Shown here: positions 1 through 6,611 of the stretch, one piece after another
Layout: every line of letters starts with the position of its first letter
Numbering within the stretch: the first letter of the stretch is position 1
Source: Anaerolineae bacterium
Lineage (GTDB): Bacteria; Chloroflexota; Anaerolineae; Aggregatilineales; Phototrophicaceae
Assembly (NCBI GenBank): GCA_028284565.1
Contig: JANQRM010000419.1
Coordinates: forward strand, 1-11,938
Direction of reading: 5' to 3'
DNA: 11,938 nt
The notes under the pieces: model-generated
What the model was told of the DNA's origin: nothing
Seen by the model: only the letters and a program-made list of their open reading frames with translations
Databases searched by the model: none
Program-made: the position numbers and the translations under genes

Positions 1-1
1 A

Positions 2-415
2 TATGGAATGATATTTCTCTATTTGGATAATAAAGCAATCAAAGCACTAAAATGCTTTCAAACAGGACTAAATATCATTAAAAATATGTCTGTTGGAACG
101 CCTCCAAAAGGCTATTTTGCAGTTTTTTATCAAATGATGAGCCTAACTCTACTTGAATTGCATTCATGGGAATCTGCGAAATATTATGCTGAGTGGTCTT
201 ATAGACTTCGTCAAGATGAGGAGAATGAATTAGAAATAGCTTTCACGATACATCTTCTTGCAAGAGCAGAAGTAGGTCTGCAGAATTACGAAAAGGCAAG
301 AAAGTTATGGAACGTTGCTTTGATGAATCTAAATAAATTAAAACACACAAATAGGAAAAAAGTTCTTCAAGAAGACATTTATCGGGGTCTAGAAGGATTA
401 GATAGTCCAATATAA
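2..415 (+). CDS. C-terminal part of a TPR-like helical protein, cut by the left edge
   Basis: The frame is open to the left edge, so the real start lies outside; the first ATG in the window (position 8) is probably internal. The visible 137 or so residues are all helical, with paired-helix spacing typical of tetratricopeptide repeats. One helix pair runs around KAIKALKCFQTGLNIIKN, another around SAKYYAEWSYRLRQ, followed by a helix with LLARAEVGLQNYEKARKLW, whose G-x-Y-x-x-A pattern is TPR-like. No catalytic motif is visible. C-terminal TPR arrays like this occur in LuxR/MalT-type and NB-ARC-type regulators and in many scaffold proteins; the N-terminal domain needed to decide is missing. The gene is clearly more AT-rich than those to its right, and it ends in a strong hairpin. 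Coding status is likely; function is unknown. Confidence 0.6.
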   Translation, partial: YGMIFLYLDNKAIKALKCFQTGLNIIKNMSVGTPPKGYFAVFYQMMSLTLLELHSWESAKYYAEWSYRLRQDEENELEIAFTIHLLARAEVGLQNYEKARKLWNVALMNLNKLKHTNRKKVLQEDIYRGLEGLDSPI

Positions 416-424
416 TTGTTTACT

Positions 425-462
425 ATTGAAAAACCGACATATTGGCATGTCGGTTTTTCAAT
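425..462 (+). terminator. Strong hairpin terminator after the TPR-like gene
   Basis: A perfect 16-bp stem (425-440 pairing with 447-462) encloses the 6-nt loop attggc. The right arm contains a run of five T, so this is an intrinsic-terminator shape. It starts 10 nt after the TAA of the TPR-like gene. The left arm carries the matching A run, so the structure could also stop transcription from the other side. Confidence 0.8.
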
Positions 463-468
463 TATGTT

Positions 469-648
469 TATGCTGGAGGATATGGAGGGATTCCGGGTCC
501 ACCTGCTTTGAACATCGTTAGTCTCCAATGACTTATTGAACGATGTTTTCAGCATCTCAAAGCACGACTTCAATTCGACCTAATTGCGACATGTTTTCGC
601 CGTGATACCGACACAATTGCTGATTGGGGTGAGATAATGAGTTTTTAG
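469..648 (+). pseudogene. Decayed C-terminus of an IS5-type transposase (fossil)
   Basis: Read in one frame from 469, this stretch gives a glycine/proline-rich segment (G-P-P-A-L), a TGA stop at 529-531, then LIERCFQHLK, DLIATCF, and a run ending in TAG at 646-648. IS5-family DDE transposases end in a block of the form G-R-P-P...N-V-V-E-R-C-F-N-R-L-K-Q...I-A-T-R-Y-D-K. The order and spacing of IERCF..LK and IAT.F match that pattern. There is no start codon, no upstream DDE-bearing part and no obvious terminal inverted repeat, so only a tail remains. The assignment rests on a short motif recalled from the family, not on a search. It could be chance, but the linked motifs make that less likely. 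Confidence 0.45.
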
Positions 649-665
649 GGGTTATGGAAAAGAAG

Positions 666-686
666 AACGACCCGTTTCAGGTCGTT
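666..686 (-). terminator. Terminator of the minus-strand TPR/GNAT operon
   Basis: On the minus strand, a 7-bp stem (aacgacc with ggtcgtt) around a 7-nt loop is followed by cttctttt. It lies about 24 nt after the TAA of the acetyltransferase gene. The stem is short, so efficiency is uncertain. Confidence 0.55.
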
Positions 687-709
687 TCTTGAATATAATT
701 TGCTACCTC

Positions 710-1225
710 TTAATCAAATAATATCGCCATCATCACGGCATCGACATACTCGCCGTATTTATAATATGCCTCTCGACGGATGCCCTCTTCCACAAAGCCC
801 AACTTGCGATAGAGATGGTATCCGCTTTCATTGTGTGTATAAACTTCCAATTCGAGACGGTGGACGATGGGGTTGTTCTTTGCCCACTGGATCATTGTTA
901 GCATCATAGCTGTCCCGATGCCTTGCCCGCGATAATCGGGATGTACATCAATGCCCAAGCCCACTGTACGCTCTGTTGCTGAGCGTGTCGAACCACCACA
1001 ACTACAATGCCCAACAATTTGGTCATCCACCACTGCAACGAGGATATGACAGTTCGCTTGATGGACGCATTGTTCCATGAGATAGCGTTGCTCTTCCAAG
1101 GTGCGTGTGAATTCGCCTTTGGAATAGGTAATCATATTATTCGGTTCGTTAGCAATCCGTCGGCGATGGTCGATAATCTGCTGGGCATCCTCAACGCGCG
1201 CTGGGCGGACGATAAAATTAACCAC
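710..1225 (-). CDS. GNAT-family N-acetyltransferase (YhhY/RimI-like)
   Basis: This 171-residue protein spans a whole GNAT fold. Members transfer an acetyl group from acetyl-CoA to an amine on a small molecule, peptide or protein, in the cytoplasm. The N-terminus (FIVRPARVEDAQQI) is the usual first strand and helix. The acetyl-CoA pyrophosphate loop (motif A) is at residues 94-108, containing HPDYRGQGIGTAMM. Motif B is at 132-148 (NESGYHLYRKLGFVEEG). The end, with K-Y-G-E-Y-V-D-A-V-M-M-A, resembles YhhY-type amino-acid acetyltransferases; the substrate cannot be read from sequence. The start is GTG at 1223-1225: it keeps the first strand, while the next in-frame ATG would remove it. The gene begins 3 nt after the stop of the upstream TPR gene (TAA-ATT-GTG) and has no clear Shine-Dalgarno sequence, so it is probably translated by coupling. 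Confidence 0.88.
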   Translation of the reverse strand: MVNFIVRPARVEDAQQIIDHRRRIANEPNNMITYSKGEFTRTLEEQRYLMEQCVHQANCHILVAVVDDQIVGHCSCGGSTRSATERTVGLGIDVHPDYRGQGIGTAMMLTMIQWAKNNPIVHRLELEVYTHNESGYHLYRKLGFVEEGIRREAYYKYGEYVDAVMMAILFD

Positions 1226-1228
1226 AAT

Positions 1229-2620
1229 TTAATTATCTGTCTGTTCAGGGAGGTCAAGGTCTTCTGCTTTTGTGGCGATTGTTCCTGCATCCCCTCGATA
1301 TCCATGCGCTTGATAGTCTTGAATATCCTGAATCATCTTATGTAAATGGGCAATTTTTTCATCTTCCAAGATAGTCGTCAGTTCTTCCAAGGTGTCGATC
1401 AAACCCTGAATCATATAGGGTGAATCGGGTGGGGCGACTTCGAGGGCAATTGGCAAGACTTCGTTGGCGAGTTCGTATTTACCCAAAGCCATCCGTGAGA
1501 CAATCAAATCCGCATAACCCCAATAATTATCCACTTCGGCGAGCGATTCGGCGGCGGCGAGTTTCTCCACTCGTTCATAGGTCTTCAACATGCGCTCTCG
1601 TTCACCCCGTTTGAGATAAAGAAACGCCAGATTCCCAAATCCATACGATGAATACGGCGTGACTTCTGTTGCCTTCCGATAGGCATAGATCGCTTGCTCA
1701 ATTTGTCCCCGACGACGATATAAACCACCCAAAACACCCCACCATGACTCGCCATCGTCATCCACCAATTTCGGTGAAATCTCTAAGGCACGGAGCAAGA
1801 AGTTTTCTGCTTGATTCAGATGTTTGTCGCGATCTAATCCCTCGTCCTCATGCTCGCCAATCCGCCGATACACAAAGCCCAATCCAGCCAGCGCAGGGGC
1901 AAAATCTGGCTCCAATTCACGCGCACGATTGAAGTGCATCTCCGCTTTCTCAAGGTCGCCACTTTGCACATAGATATACCCAAGCCGATAACGAATAACC
2001 GGGTTCTCTGGCGCAAGCTCTAAGGCACGGCTATAGGAGTTAATTGCGCCAACATAATCTTGGGCGCGGTACTGGCGTTCAGCCAATGGAAGCAACGATT
2101 GGGCGCGCAAGGCATCTGCAGTCTTTCTGCGTTGATCTGCCTCACGTGATTCTAAGTCGGACTGAGTTTGTCGCGCTTCATCGGAGAGTTCTTTACGCAA
2201 GGTCGCCGCACTTGTTTCCAACTCATGACGTAGATTTTCTAGGGCTTCAGCTTGTTGTTTCATATCATCAGCAAAGCGTTCCCGTGCTTGTGCCAATTCC
2301 CGTTGTGCCGATTCCAAGCGACGCAATCCCAAGAACCCTCCTGCTACCACCAACACCGGAATCACGACACCGACGACACTTGTCACGGCTTCAAATAACC
2401 CAAAGAGGTTCAACGCAAGGTCAACGGATTTATCCGCTTCATCCGCCGTGGCTTCGGCAGACAACGCGGCTTCTTCGGCACGGCGGGCGGCATCTTCAGC
2501 TTGATCAAGGATCAGCTGTAGTGGATTTTCAGGATCATTATTCTCTTCGTCTTGTGCCAACAAAGGCAATCTTGCAAGAGCCAAGATGATAATTAAAATA
2601 AGAAGAACAAAACGGCGCAT
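1229..2620 (-). CDS. Signal-peptide, coiled-coil, TPR membrane protein
   Basis: The start is ATG at 2618-2620, preceded by GAGG at good spacing, and it opens a classic signal peptide (MRRFVLLILIIILALARLP, then LLAQ). Upstream in-frame starts would run into the divergent gene's 5' end and are unlikely. Of 463 residues, 1-23 are the export signal and about 32-70 an Ala/Glu-rich coiled coil. A transmembrane helix lies at about 77-98, followed by an Arg/Glu/Gln-rich coiled coil at about 100-170. From about 177 onward come at least four TPR units, for example AERQYRAQDYVGAINSYSRA, YVQSGDLEKAEMHFNRA and YRRRGQIEQAIYAYRKA, with an acidic insert after the third. The tail is acidic. The layout suggests a membrane-anchored protein-interaction scaffold; no enzyme domain is present. 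It leads an operon with the GNAT gene. The exact role is unknown. Confidence 0.85.
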   Translation of the reverse strand: MRRFVLLILIIILALARLPLLAQDEENNDPENPLQLILDQAEDAARRAEEAALSAEATADEADKSVDLALNLFGLFEAVTSVVGVVIPVLVVAGGFLGLRRLESAQRELAQARERFADDMKQQAEALENLRHELETSAATLRKELSDEARQTQSDLESREADQRRKTADALRAQSLLPLAERQYRAQDYVGAINSYSRALELAPENPVIRYRLGYIYVQSGDLEKAEMHFNRARELEPDFAPALAGLGFVYRRIGEHEDEGLDRDKHLNQAENFLLRALEISPKLVDDDGESWWGVLGGLYRRRGQIEQAIYAYRKATEVTPYSSYGFGNLAFLYLKRGERERMLKTYERVEKLAAAESLAEVDNYWGYADLIVSRMALGKYELANEVLPIALEVAPPDSPYMIQGLIDTLEELTTILEDEKIAHLHKMIQDIQDYQAHGYRGDAGTIATKAEDLDLPEQTDN

Positions 2621-2658
2621 AATTGCCTCGTTTTCAGCATGTGGATGTTCTGCTTCGG

Positions 2659-2669
2659 ATTGTATCATA
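2659..2669 (-). promoter_or_regulatory. Candidate -10 region for the TPR/GNAT operon
   Basis: On the minus strand, overlapping TATGAT and TACAAT lie about 40 nt upstream of the ATG at 2620, in the 86-bp gap between divergent genes. I see no convincing -35 hexamer, so this is a weak call. Confidence 0.3.
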
Positions 2670-2706
2670 GGTAAGGATATTGAGGCGAATAGAAGGCGAT
2701 AAAACG

Positions 2707-3207
2707 ATGACTCATCCCCTAGTGAAGCAACTCCGATTTGCTCGTAGCGAATGGCAACGCGGATTAGAAGGTGTATCACTCGAAGAAGGCAAACGACGCT
2801 TTGAACCCATGAATTGCATCAGCTGGATGATTGGGCATCTGGCAAACCAAGAACAACGCTACTGGCTAGAATTCACCGGCAATTCGATTCTCAGCCCCGA
2901 ACTCGCTCAATTCGGCTTTGGCAATCCAGCCAGCACACCCAATATTGATGACACGTGGAACTGGTGGCATCAAGTTACCTCAGCATCCAATGCCTATTTA
3001 GAAACACTCACAACAGCGACCTTAGAGGGCTATTGGGAATATCAAGGCAAGCCCATGCGAGAAAATATTGGCACGATGATGTACCGTATGATTCATCATT
3101 ACTGGTTTCATCTCGGCGAAGGCATGGCAGTTCGACAACTGTTGGGACACACTGACTTACCCCAATTCGTCGGCAATATGTCATCAGCAGGTTATGAGCC
3201 TCATTGA
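2707..3207 (+). CDS. DinB-like four-helix-bundle protein (putative metalloenzyme)
   Basis: This 166-residue protein fits the DinB/YfiT superfamily, four-helix proteins that usually bind a divalent metal through three histidines. Some family members are thiol-dependent transferases (bacillithiol, mycothiol); most have no known reaction. The likely metal ligands are H44, in the helix with WMIGHLANQEQRYW, and H131 and H135, in the last helix with IHHYWFHLGEGM. The spacing is right for the family, where one histidine sits in helix 2 and an H-x3-H pair near the end. The start is ATG at 2707, with AGAAGG about 10 nt upstream; an earlier TTG at 2680 would add nine residues without family support. 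The stop codon overlaps the convergent membrane-protein gene by 7 bp. Substrate and biological role cannot be told from context. Confidence 0.75.
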   Translation: MTHPLVKQLRFARSEWQRGLEGVSLEEGKRRFEPMNCISWMIGHLANQEQRYWLEFTGNSILSPELAQFGFGNPASTPNIDDTWNWWHQVTSASNAYLETLTTATLEGYWEYQGKPMRENIGTMMYRMIHHYWFHLGEGMAVRQLLGHTDLPQFVGNMSSAGYEPH

Positions 3208-3680
3208 CTTAGAGACTGTACACTTAACACACCTAGCGATATCAACAAGGTCAAGACAACACTCCAACTGACTGCACCAATTGCCATCCAAAGGAACAAA
3301 CGTCGGGGTTGGATATTCAGCGAAAGTCCGACAATTGTGCCAAGTTGCGCGCCCAAAGTCATAGGAGCCAGCAAACCAAACCCAACAACTCCAAAGCGTT
3401 GCCAGATACGATAAAGACGGCTATTTGCATCTAGTGAAGATTGTCTATCCTCAGATCCCCAGCGTTTTATCACCCAAGCTCGAATGCGCTCACCGGGTAA
3501 TAAGACGACGAGTATCCCCGTCAGATAACTGAGTGTGGTGACAGCAATAATAACTAGCGGAGATAGTCCTAAAACCAAGCCAGCAGGAATCGCCGACCAG
3601 AATGAGAAAAACGCCAGCCCAAATATCCCACCCATCGCAGGAAGTTGTGAGAAAAAGTCTTCCATATCTAGTGAACTCAT
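3201..3680 (-). CDS. Four-helix integral membrane protein, small multidrug export-like (COG2426-type)
   Basis: This 159-residue, very hydrophobic protein has about four membrane segments, at roughly 15-37, 40-62, 93-115 and 128-150. A basic/acidic loop (ERIRAWVIKRWGSEDRQ) lies between the second and third. The pattern of W-S-A-I-P-A-G-L-x-L-G, L-T-G-I-L-V-V-L-L and G-L-L-A-P followed by G-A-Q-L-G-T-I-V-G-L-S-L-N-I-Q-P-R-R-L resembles the putative small multidrug export family (PF06695). That family's transport function is itself poorly proven. The chosen start is ATG at 3678-3680; a TTG three codons upstream is possible. The Shine-Dalgarno sequence is weak. The gene faces DinB tail to tail (7-bp overlap) and is divergent from moaA. 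It is certainly a membrane protein; the family call is moderate. Confidence 0.7.
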   Translation of the reverse strand: MSSLDMEDFFSQLPAMGGIFGLAFFSFWSAIPAGLVLGLSPLVIIAVTTLSYLTGILVVLLPGERIRAWVIKRWGSEDRQSSLDANSRLYRIWQRFGVVGFGLLAPMTLGAQLGTIVGLSLNIQPRRLFLWMAIGAVSWSVVLTLLISLGVLSVQSLSQ

Positions 3681-3697
3681 AAAAGTCAAACGTCATG

Positions 3698-3724
3698 AGT
3701 ATATACTTAAGGGATACGAATCAA
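3698..3724 (-). promoter_or_regulatory. Candidate promoter for the membrane-protein gene
   Basis: On the minus strand, TTGATT (3719-3724) and TATACT (3698-3703) are separated by 15 bp, with the gene start 18 bp further on. The spacer is shorter than the usual 17 bp. The same TTGATTC-N14-TATAC arrangement occurs on the plus strand before moaA. Confidence 0.35.
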
Positions 3725-3768
3725 CACACACGACTTAATAAGCATTCCATCAGAAATCTCAGACATGC

Positions 3769-3795
3769 TTGATTCCGCTCTCACAACTCTATACA
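3769..3795 (+). promoter_or_regulatory. Candidate promoter for moaA
   Basis: TTGATT (3769-3774) and TATACA (3790-3795) are 15 bp apart. An alternative -10, TACACT (3792-3797), gives a 17-bp spacer. The moaA ATG follows about 25 nt later. No molybdenum-cofactor riboswitch structure was recognised in this short leader. Confidence 0.4.
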
Positions 3796-3821
3796 CTAAG
3801 ATAAAGTGAATGTGAAACGCA

Positions 3822-4838
3822 ATGCTCCAAGACAAATTTGACCGTCCTCTGCGTGACCTAAGAATTTCGGTAACAGACCGATGCAATTTCCGCTGTACCT
3901 ATTGCATGCCAGCCGAAATTTATGGCGAACGCTATCAGTTCCTGCCCAAACCCCAGCTCCTGACCTTTGAGGAAATTACACGCCTCACCAAAATCATCGT
4001 GCGATTGGGGGCAGTTAAGTTGCGTCTGACAGGTGGCGAACCCCTCGTCCGACAAAACCTAGAAAACCTCATAGCGATGCTCTCAGTAATTGATGGCGTA
4101 GATGACATGGCACTCACCACCAATGCCTACTTTTTGCCAGAAAAAGTCGAAGCTCTGAAAGATGCCGGACTCCAACGCTTGACCATCAGCCTCGACACGT
4201 TGGATGATGAGATTTTCCGACAGATGAATGGCAATCGTTCAGGTGTGGATAAGGTACTTGAAGGAATGCAAGCCGCTGTTGATGCTGGATTCCATCCGCT
4301 CAAAATCAACGCGGTTGTCCAACGCGGAGTCAATGACCACACGATTGTTGATTTGGCACGCTGGGCAAAAGAGCAGGGGCATATCGTACGCTTTATCGAG
4401 TATATGGATGTCGGCAATCGCAACGGCTGGAAACTCGATCATGTCATACCCGCGAAAGAAATTGTCGCCACGATTCATGCTGAAATGCCACTCGAACCCG
4501 CCGATGTAAATTATTATGGCGAAGTCGCCCAACGCTATCGCTATGCAGATGGCGAAGGTGAAATCGGCTTAATTACATCGGTTACGCAACCCTTCTGCGG
4601 TTCATGCACACGGATGCGCCTCTCACCAGAAGGGCAAATCTTCACCTGTTTATTCGGCACAAAAGGCACAGACCTGCGCGCACCCCTCCGTGATGGAGCA
4701 AGCGATGACGAAATCGAAGCCATCATTCGCAATACATGGGGACACCGCATAGACCGCTATTCTGAGATTCGCACCTCACTCACGCCTCAACAACGCAATG
4801 ACCGCCAAAAAGTCGAGATGTATCATATCGGAGGCTAA
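3822..4838 (+). CDS. moaA: GTP 3',8-cyclase (radical SAM, molybdenum cofactor synthesis)
   Basis: MoaA converts GTP to (8S)-3',8-cyclo-7,8-dihydro-GTP, the first step of molybdopterin synthesis, in the cytoplasm together with MoaC. All hallmarks are present in 338 residues. The radical-SAM cluster is C21-x3-C25-x2-C28 in TDRCNFRCTYCMP. The SAM-binding GGEP is at 71-74 in LRLTGGEPLVR. The second cluster has C259, C262 and C276 (FCGSCTRMRLSPEGQIFTC). The GTP-pocket arginines lie in the R-M-R-L stretch, and the conserved C-terminal Gly-Gly tail is intact (YHIGG). Length is normal. The ATG at 3822 gives the family N-terminus (DKFDRPLRDLRISVTDRC); the Shine-Dalgarno sequence is weak. No other moa or moe gene lies in the window, so the pathway must be completed elsewhere. 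Confidence 0.97.
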   Translation: MLQDKFDRPLRDLRISVTDRCNFRCTYCMPAEIYGERYQFLPKPQLLTFEEITRLTKIIVRLGAVKLRLTGGEPLVRQNLENLIAMLSVIDGVDDMALTTNAYFLPEKVEALKDAGLQRLTISLDTLDDEIFRQMNGNRSGVDKVLEGMQAAVDAGFHPLKINAVVQRGVNDHTIVDLARWAKEQGHIVRFIEYMDVGNRNGWKLDHVIPAKEIVATIHAEMPLEPADVNYYGEVAQRYRYADGEGEIGLITSVTQPFCGSCTRMRLSPEGQIFTCLFGTKGTDLRAPLRDGASDDEIEAIIRNTWGHRIDRYSEIRTSLTPQQRNDRQKVEMYHIGG

Positions 4839-4910
4839 TCATCCATTATGTCGAATCCGGTCTGAATCAACGCTTTGCCTTCAAACTCACACGTTCAGAG
4901 ACCAATTATA

Positions 4911-5537
4911 TTGTCAATTAAACTAATTCTCGCAGACCCAAATAGCAATATTGCTTCCGCTTGGGAGAAGTATTTTGCTGAACTCCCAAATGTCACTATC
5001 ATCACTGGCAGATTTCAAAGTGTTGCTGAGTTTGATTGCATGGTCAGTCCTGCCAACTCCTTTGGATTGATGGATGGTGGGGTGGATGCCGCCATTATCA
5101 ACTTTTTTGGTGAACGATTGATGAGAGACGTTCAGCAATTTATCCTTGATGAATATTTAGGCGAACAACCTGTTGGCACATCGTTTGTTATTGAGACTCA
5201 TCACCCAAAACATGCTTGGCTTGCACATACGCCAACGATGCGTGTTCCAATGGAAATTGCCCATACGGATAATGTCTATTTGGCAATGTGGGCGATGTTA
5301 CGAGCGGTGCATCAACATAATCAACAACATCCACAGAAAATCAACAGGGTCCTTTGCCCCGGACTAGGAACTGGAGCAGGGCATGTTCCCGGACGTGAAG
5401 CCGCACGTCAAATGGCGTTGGCATATCAAAACTTTCTAAATCCACCTCAATACATTGACTGGCGATTGGCGAATCAACGGCAAGCTGAGATACGGTTCGG
5501 TGGAGATATGGGATTACGTTTTCCTCCAATGAGCTAG
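4911..5537 (+). CDS. Macro-domain protein (ADP-ribose-binding type)
   Basis: This is a single macro domain of about 208 residues. Macro domains bind ADP-ribose or related nucleotides, and many remove ADP-ribose from proteins or nucleic acids. Visible motifs are the first strand (IKLILADPN) and the ligand loop S46-P-A-N-S50...M-D-G-G-V-D59 (SPANSFGLMDGGVDAAI). The second, phosphate-binding loop is at about 149-157 (CPGLGTGAG), followed by the usual helix with AARQMALAYQ. No ATG exists near the 5' end. TTG at 4911 gives a start right at the first strand; TTG at 4875 would add 12 residues of non-family sequence. AGAG about 10 nt before 4911 is only a weak Shine-Dalgarno. The gene follows moaA by 72 nt, and its stop overlaps the Shine-Dalgarno of the ComB-like gene, so those two are coupled. 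Confidence 0.85.
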   Translation: MSIKLILADPNSNIASAWEKYFAELPNVTIITGRFQSVAEFDCMVSPANSFGLMDGGVDAAIINFFGERLMRDVQQFILDEYLGEQPVGTSFVIETHHPKHAWLAHTPTMRVPMEIAHTDNVYLAMWAMLRAVHQHNQQHPQKINRVLCPGLGTGAGHVPGREAARQMALAYQNFLNPPQYIDWRLANQRQAEIRFGGDMGLRFPPMS

Positions 5538-5545
5538 GAAAAAAC

Positions 5546-6262
5546 ATGCTAAACACCTACAATCAATCCAACTTCACCATTCGCTGTGAATGGGGCAGGC
5601 GTGGGGTCGATGTGCTGGCTCCGTTGAGCGATGCCGTCATCATTGTGGATACGCTATCCTTCTCAACCAGTGTGGACATCGCCACATCCAATGATGCGAC
5701 TGTCTTTCCCTTCTTCTCCACGGAAATCACCGCTCAAGATTATGCTACCGAAAAAGACGCACTCCTCGCCGGACACAATGAAGAAGGTTATACGCTTCGT
5801 CCATCATCATTAGTGGATATACAAGCTGGGACTCGTCTCGTCTTACCTTCCCCCAATGGCTCAACTTTGTCTAGTCTCACAGGGGGAACACTCACTTTTG
5901 CCGGATGCCTACGTAATGCTCAAGCAGTCGCCACAGCAGTACAAGAACAATATCAACAGATAACAGTCATCCCAGCCGGAGAACGCTGGAAAGATGATAA
6001 AACCCTCCGTCCTGCATTAGAAGATTGGCTAGGTGCAGGCGCAATCATCCACTATCTACAAGGTGACAAATCACCCGAAGCTACCTCTGCCGAAATCGCC
6101 TTTTTGCATTACAAAGATAAACTCTTGGAAACACTCCAAAGCATCGGCTCTGGCATTGAACTCATCGACAAAGGCTATCCACAAGATGTCCTTCTCGCCA
6201 GCCAACTCAACGTTAGCACCGCCGTCCCACGTTTAATCACTCGGGCATATAGATCAGCTTAG
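5546..6262 (+). CDS. comB: ComB-family phosphatase (2-phosphosulfolactate phosphatase-like)
   Basis: ComB hydrolyses 2-phosphosulfolactate to sulfolactate in coenzyme M synthesis in methanogens. Homologues are widespread in bacteria that do not make coenzyme M, so the substrate here is open. The 238 residues match the family throughout. Seen in order are VIIVDTLSFSTSV (31-43, with D35), LPSPNGST (100-107), FAGCLRNAQAVA (118-129), VIPAGERW (141-148), LRPALEDWLGAGAI (154-167), and the late G-Y-P-Q-D-V-L-L-A block near 210-218. Length is normal. The start is ATG at 5546 with AGGA (5536-5539) at 6-nt spacing; this AGGA straddles the stop of the macro-domain gene 8 nt upstream, indicating translational coupling. 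The TAG stop overlaps the stop of a minus-strand pseudogene. Family membership is clear; the physiological reaction is inferred at best. Confidence 0.88.
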   Translation: MLNTYNQSNFTIRCEWGRRGVDVLAPLSDAVIIVDTLSFSTSVDIATSNDATVFPFFSTEITAQDYATEKDALLAGHNEEGYTLRPSSLVDIQAGTRLVLPSPNGSTLSSLTGGTLTFAGCLRNAQAVATAVQEQYQQITVIPAGERWKDDKTLRPALEDWLGAGAIIHYLQGDKSPEATSAEIAFLHYKDKLLETLQSIGSGIELIDKGYPQDVLLASQLNVSTAVPRLITRAYRSA

Positions 6263-6611
6263 GGGTCGCAAAGACTTTTACAGGGAATTCCATCATTGTC
6301 ATTATCAAACGCCCACAGCCACAAGTTTATAGTTGATAACGGGCTTCTTCACACAGGGTCATATCGCCACACCGCCGATTACAATCACAAGTAAAACCAT
6401 CTGTCTGCGGTAGGACAGACTCATTAATTTCCGATAGCATATTCAAAGTGTCGAGGAATTCCTCAGCGTGCAATGTGGTATCCAAGTATCACGATACATC
6501 GCCACATAATCGGCTTCACCGAATTCATGAAACCATAGCATTTGTTTTATCATTCAATACAAGATAGGCTTTATCAAATAATTCCTTTAAAATATGAAAA
6601 CCACTTATCAT
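6259..6611 (-). pseudogene. Broken gene ending in an Excalibur-like Cys/Asp domain
   Basis: Minus-strand reading shows fragments of one protein in successive frames. From ATG at 6609-6611 the frame gives MISGFHILKELFDKAYLVLN and stops at a TGA. A second frame gives WFHEFGEADYVAMYRDTW. A third runs through a Cys-rich stretch with FTCDCNRRCGDMTLCEEA and R-Y-Q-L, meets TAA (6327-6329), then T-C-G-C-G-R. A one-base shift then gives DNDNDGIPCKSLCDP and TAA at 6259-6261. The C-x-C...C-G-x-M...C-E-E-A-x-Y-x-L...C-G...D-x-D-x-D-G-I-P-C order is that of the Excalibur calcium-binding-like domain, often found at the end of secreted nucleases and surface proteins. At least two frameshifts and two in-frame stops are present. 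These could be real decay or sequencing error, but decay is likelier because neighbouring genes are clean. The 5' boundary is uncertain. Confidence 0.6.

Noticed and set aside
481..530. tRNA- or SRP-RNA-like look of the stretch around gggattccgggtccacc
   Set aside because: The distance from the possible T-loop to the CCA is wrong for a tRNA, and the conserved SRP core (GGTCCGGAAGGAAGCAGCC-like) is absent. The transposase-remnant reading explains it better.
2680..2706. TTG at 2680 as start of the DinB-like protein
   Set aside because: ATG at 2707 has a better-placed AGAAGG, and the extra nine residues do not resemble the family.
2621..2779. Longer N-terminus for the TPR membrane protein
   Set aside because: ATG at 2618-2620 has a GAGG site and opens a perfect signal peptide; the extension would bury that signal and overlap the divergent gene.
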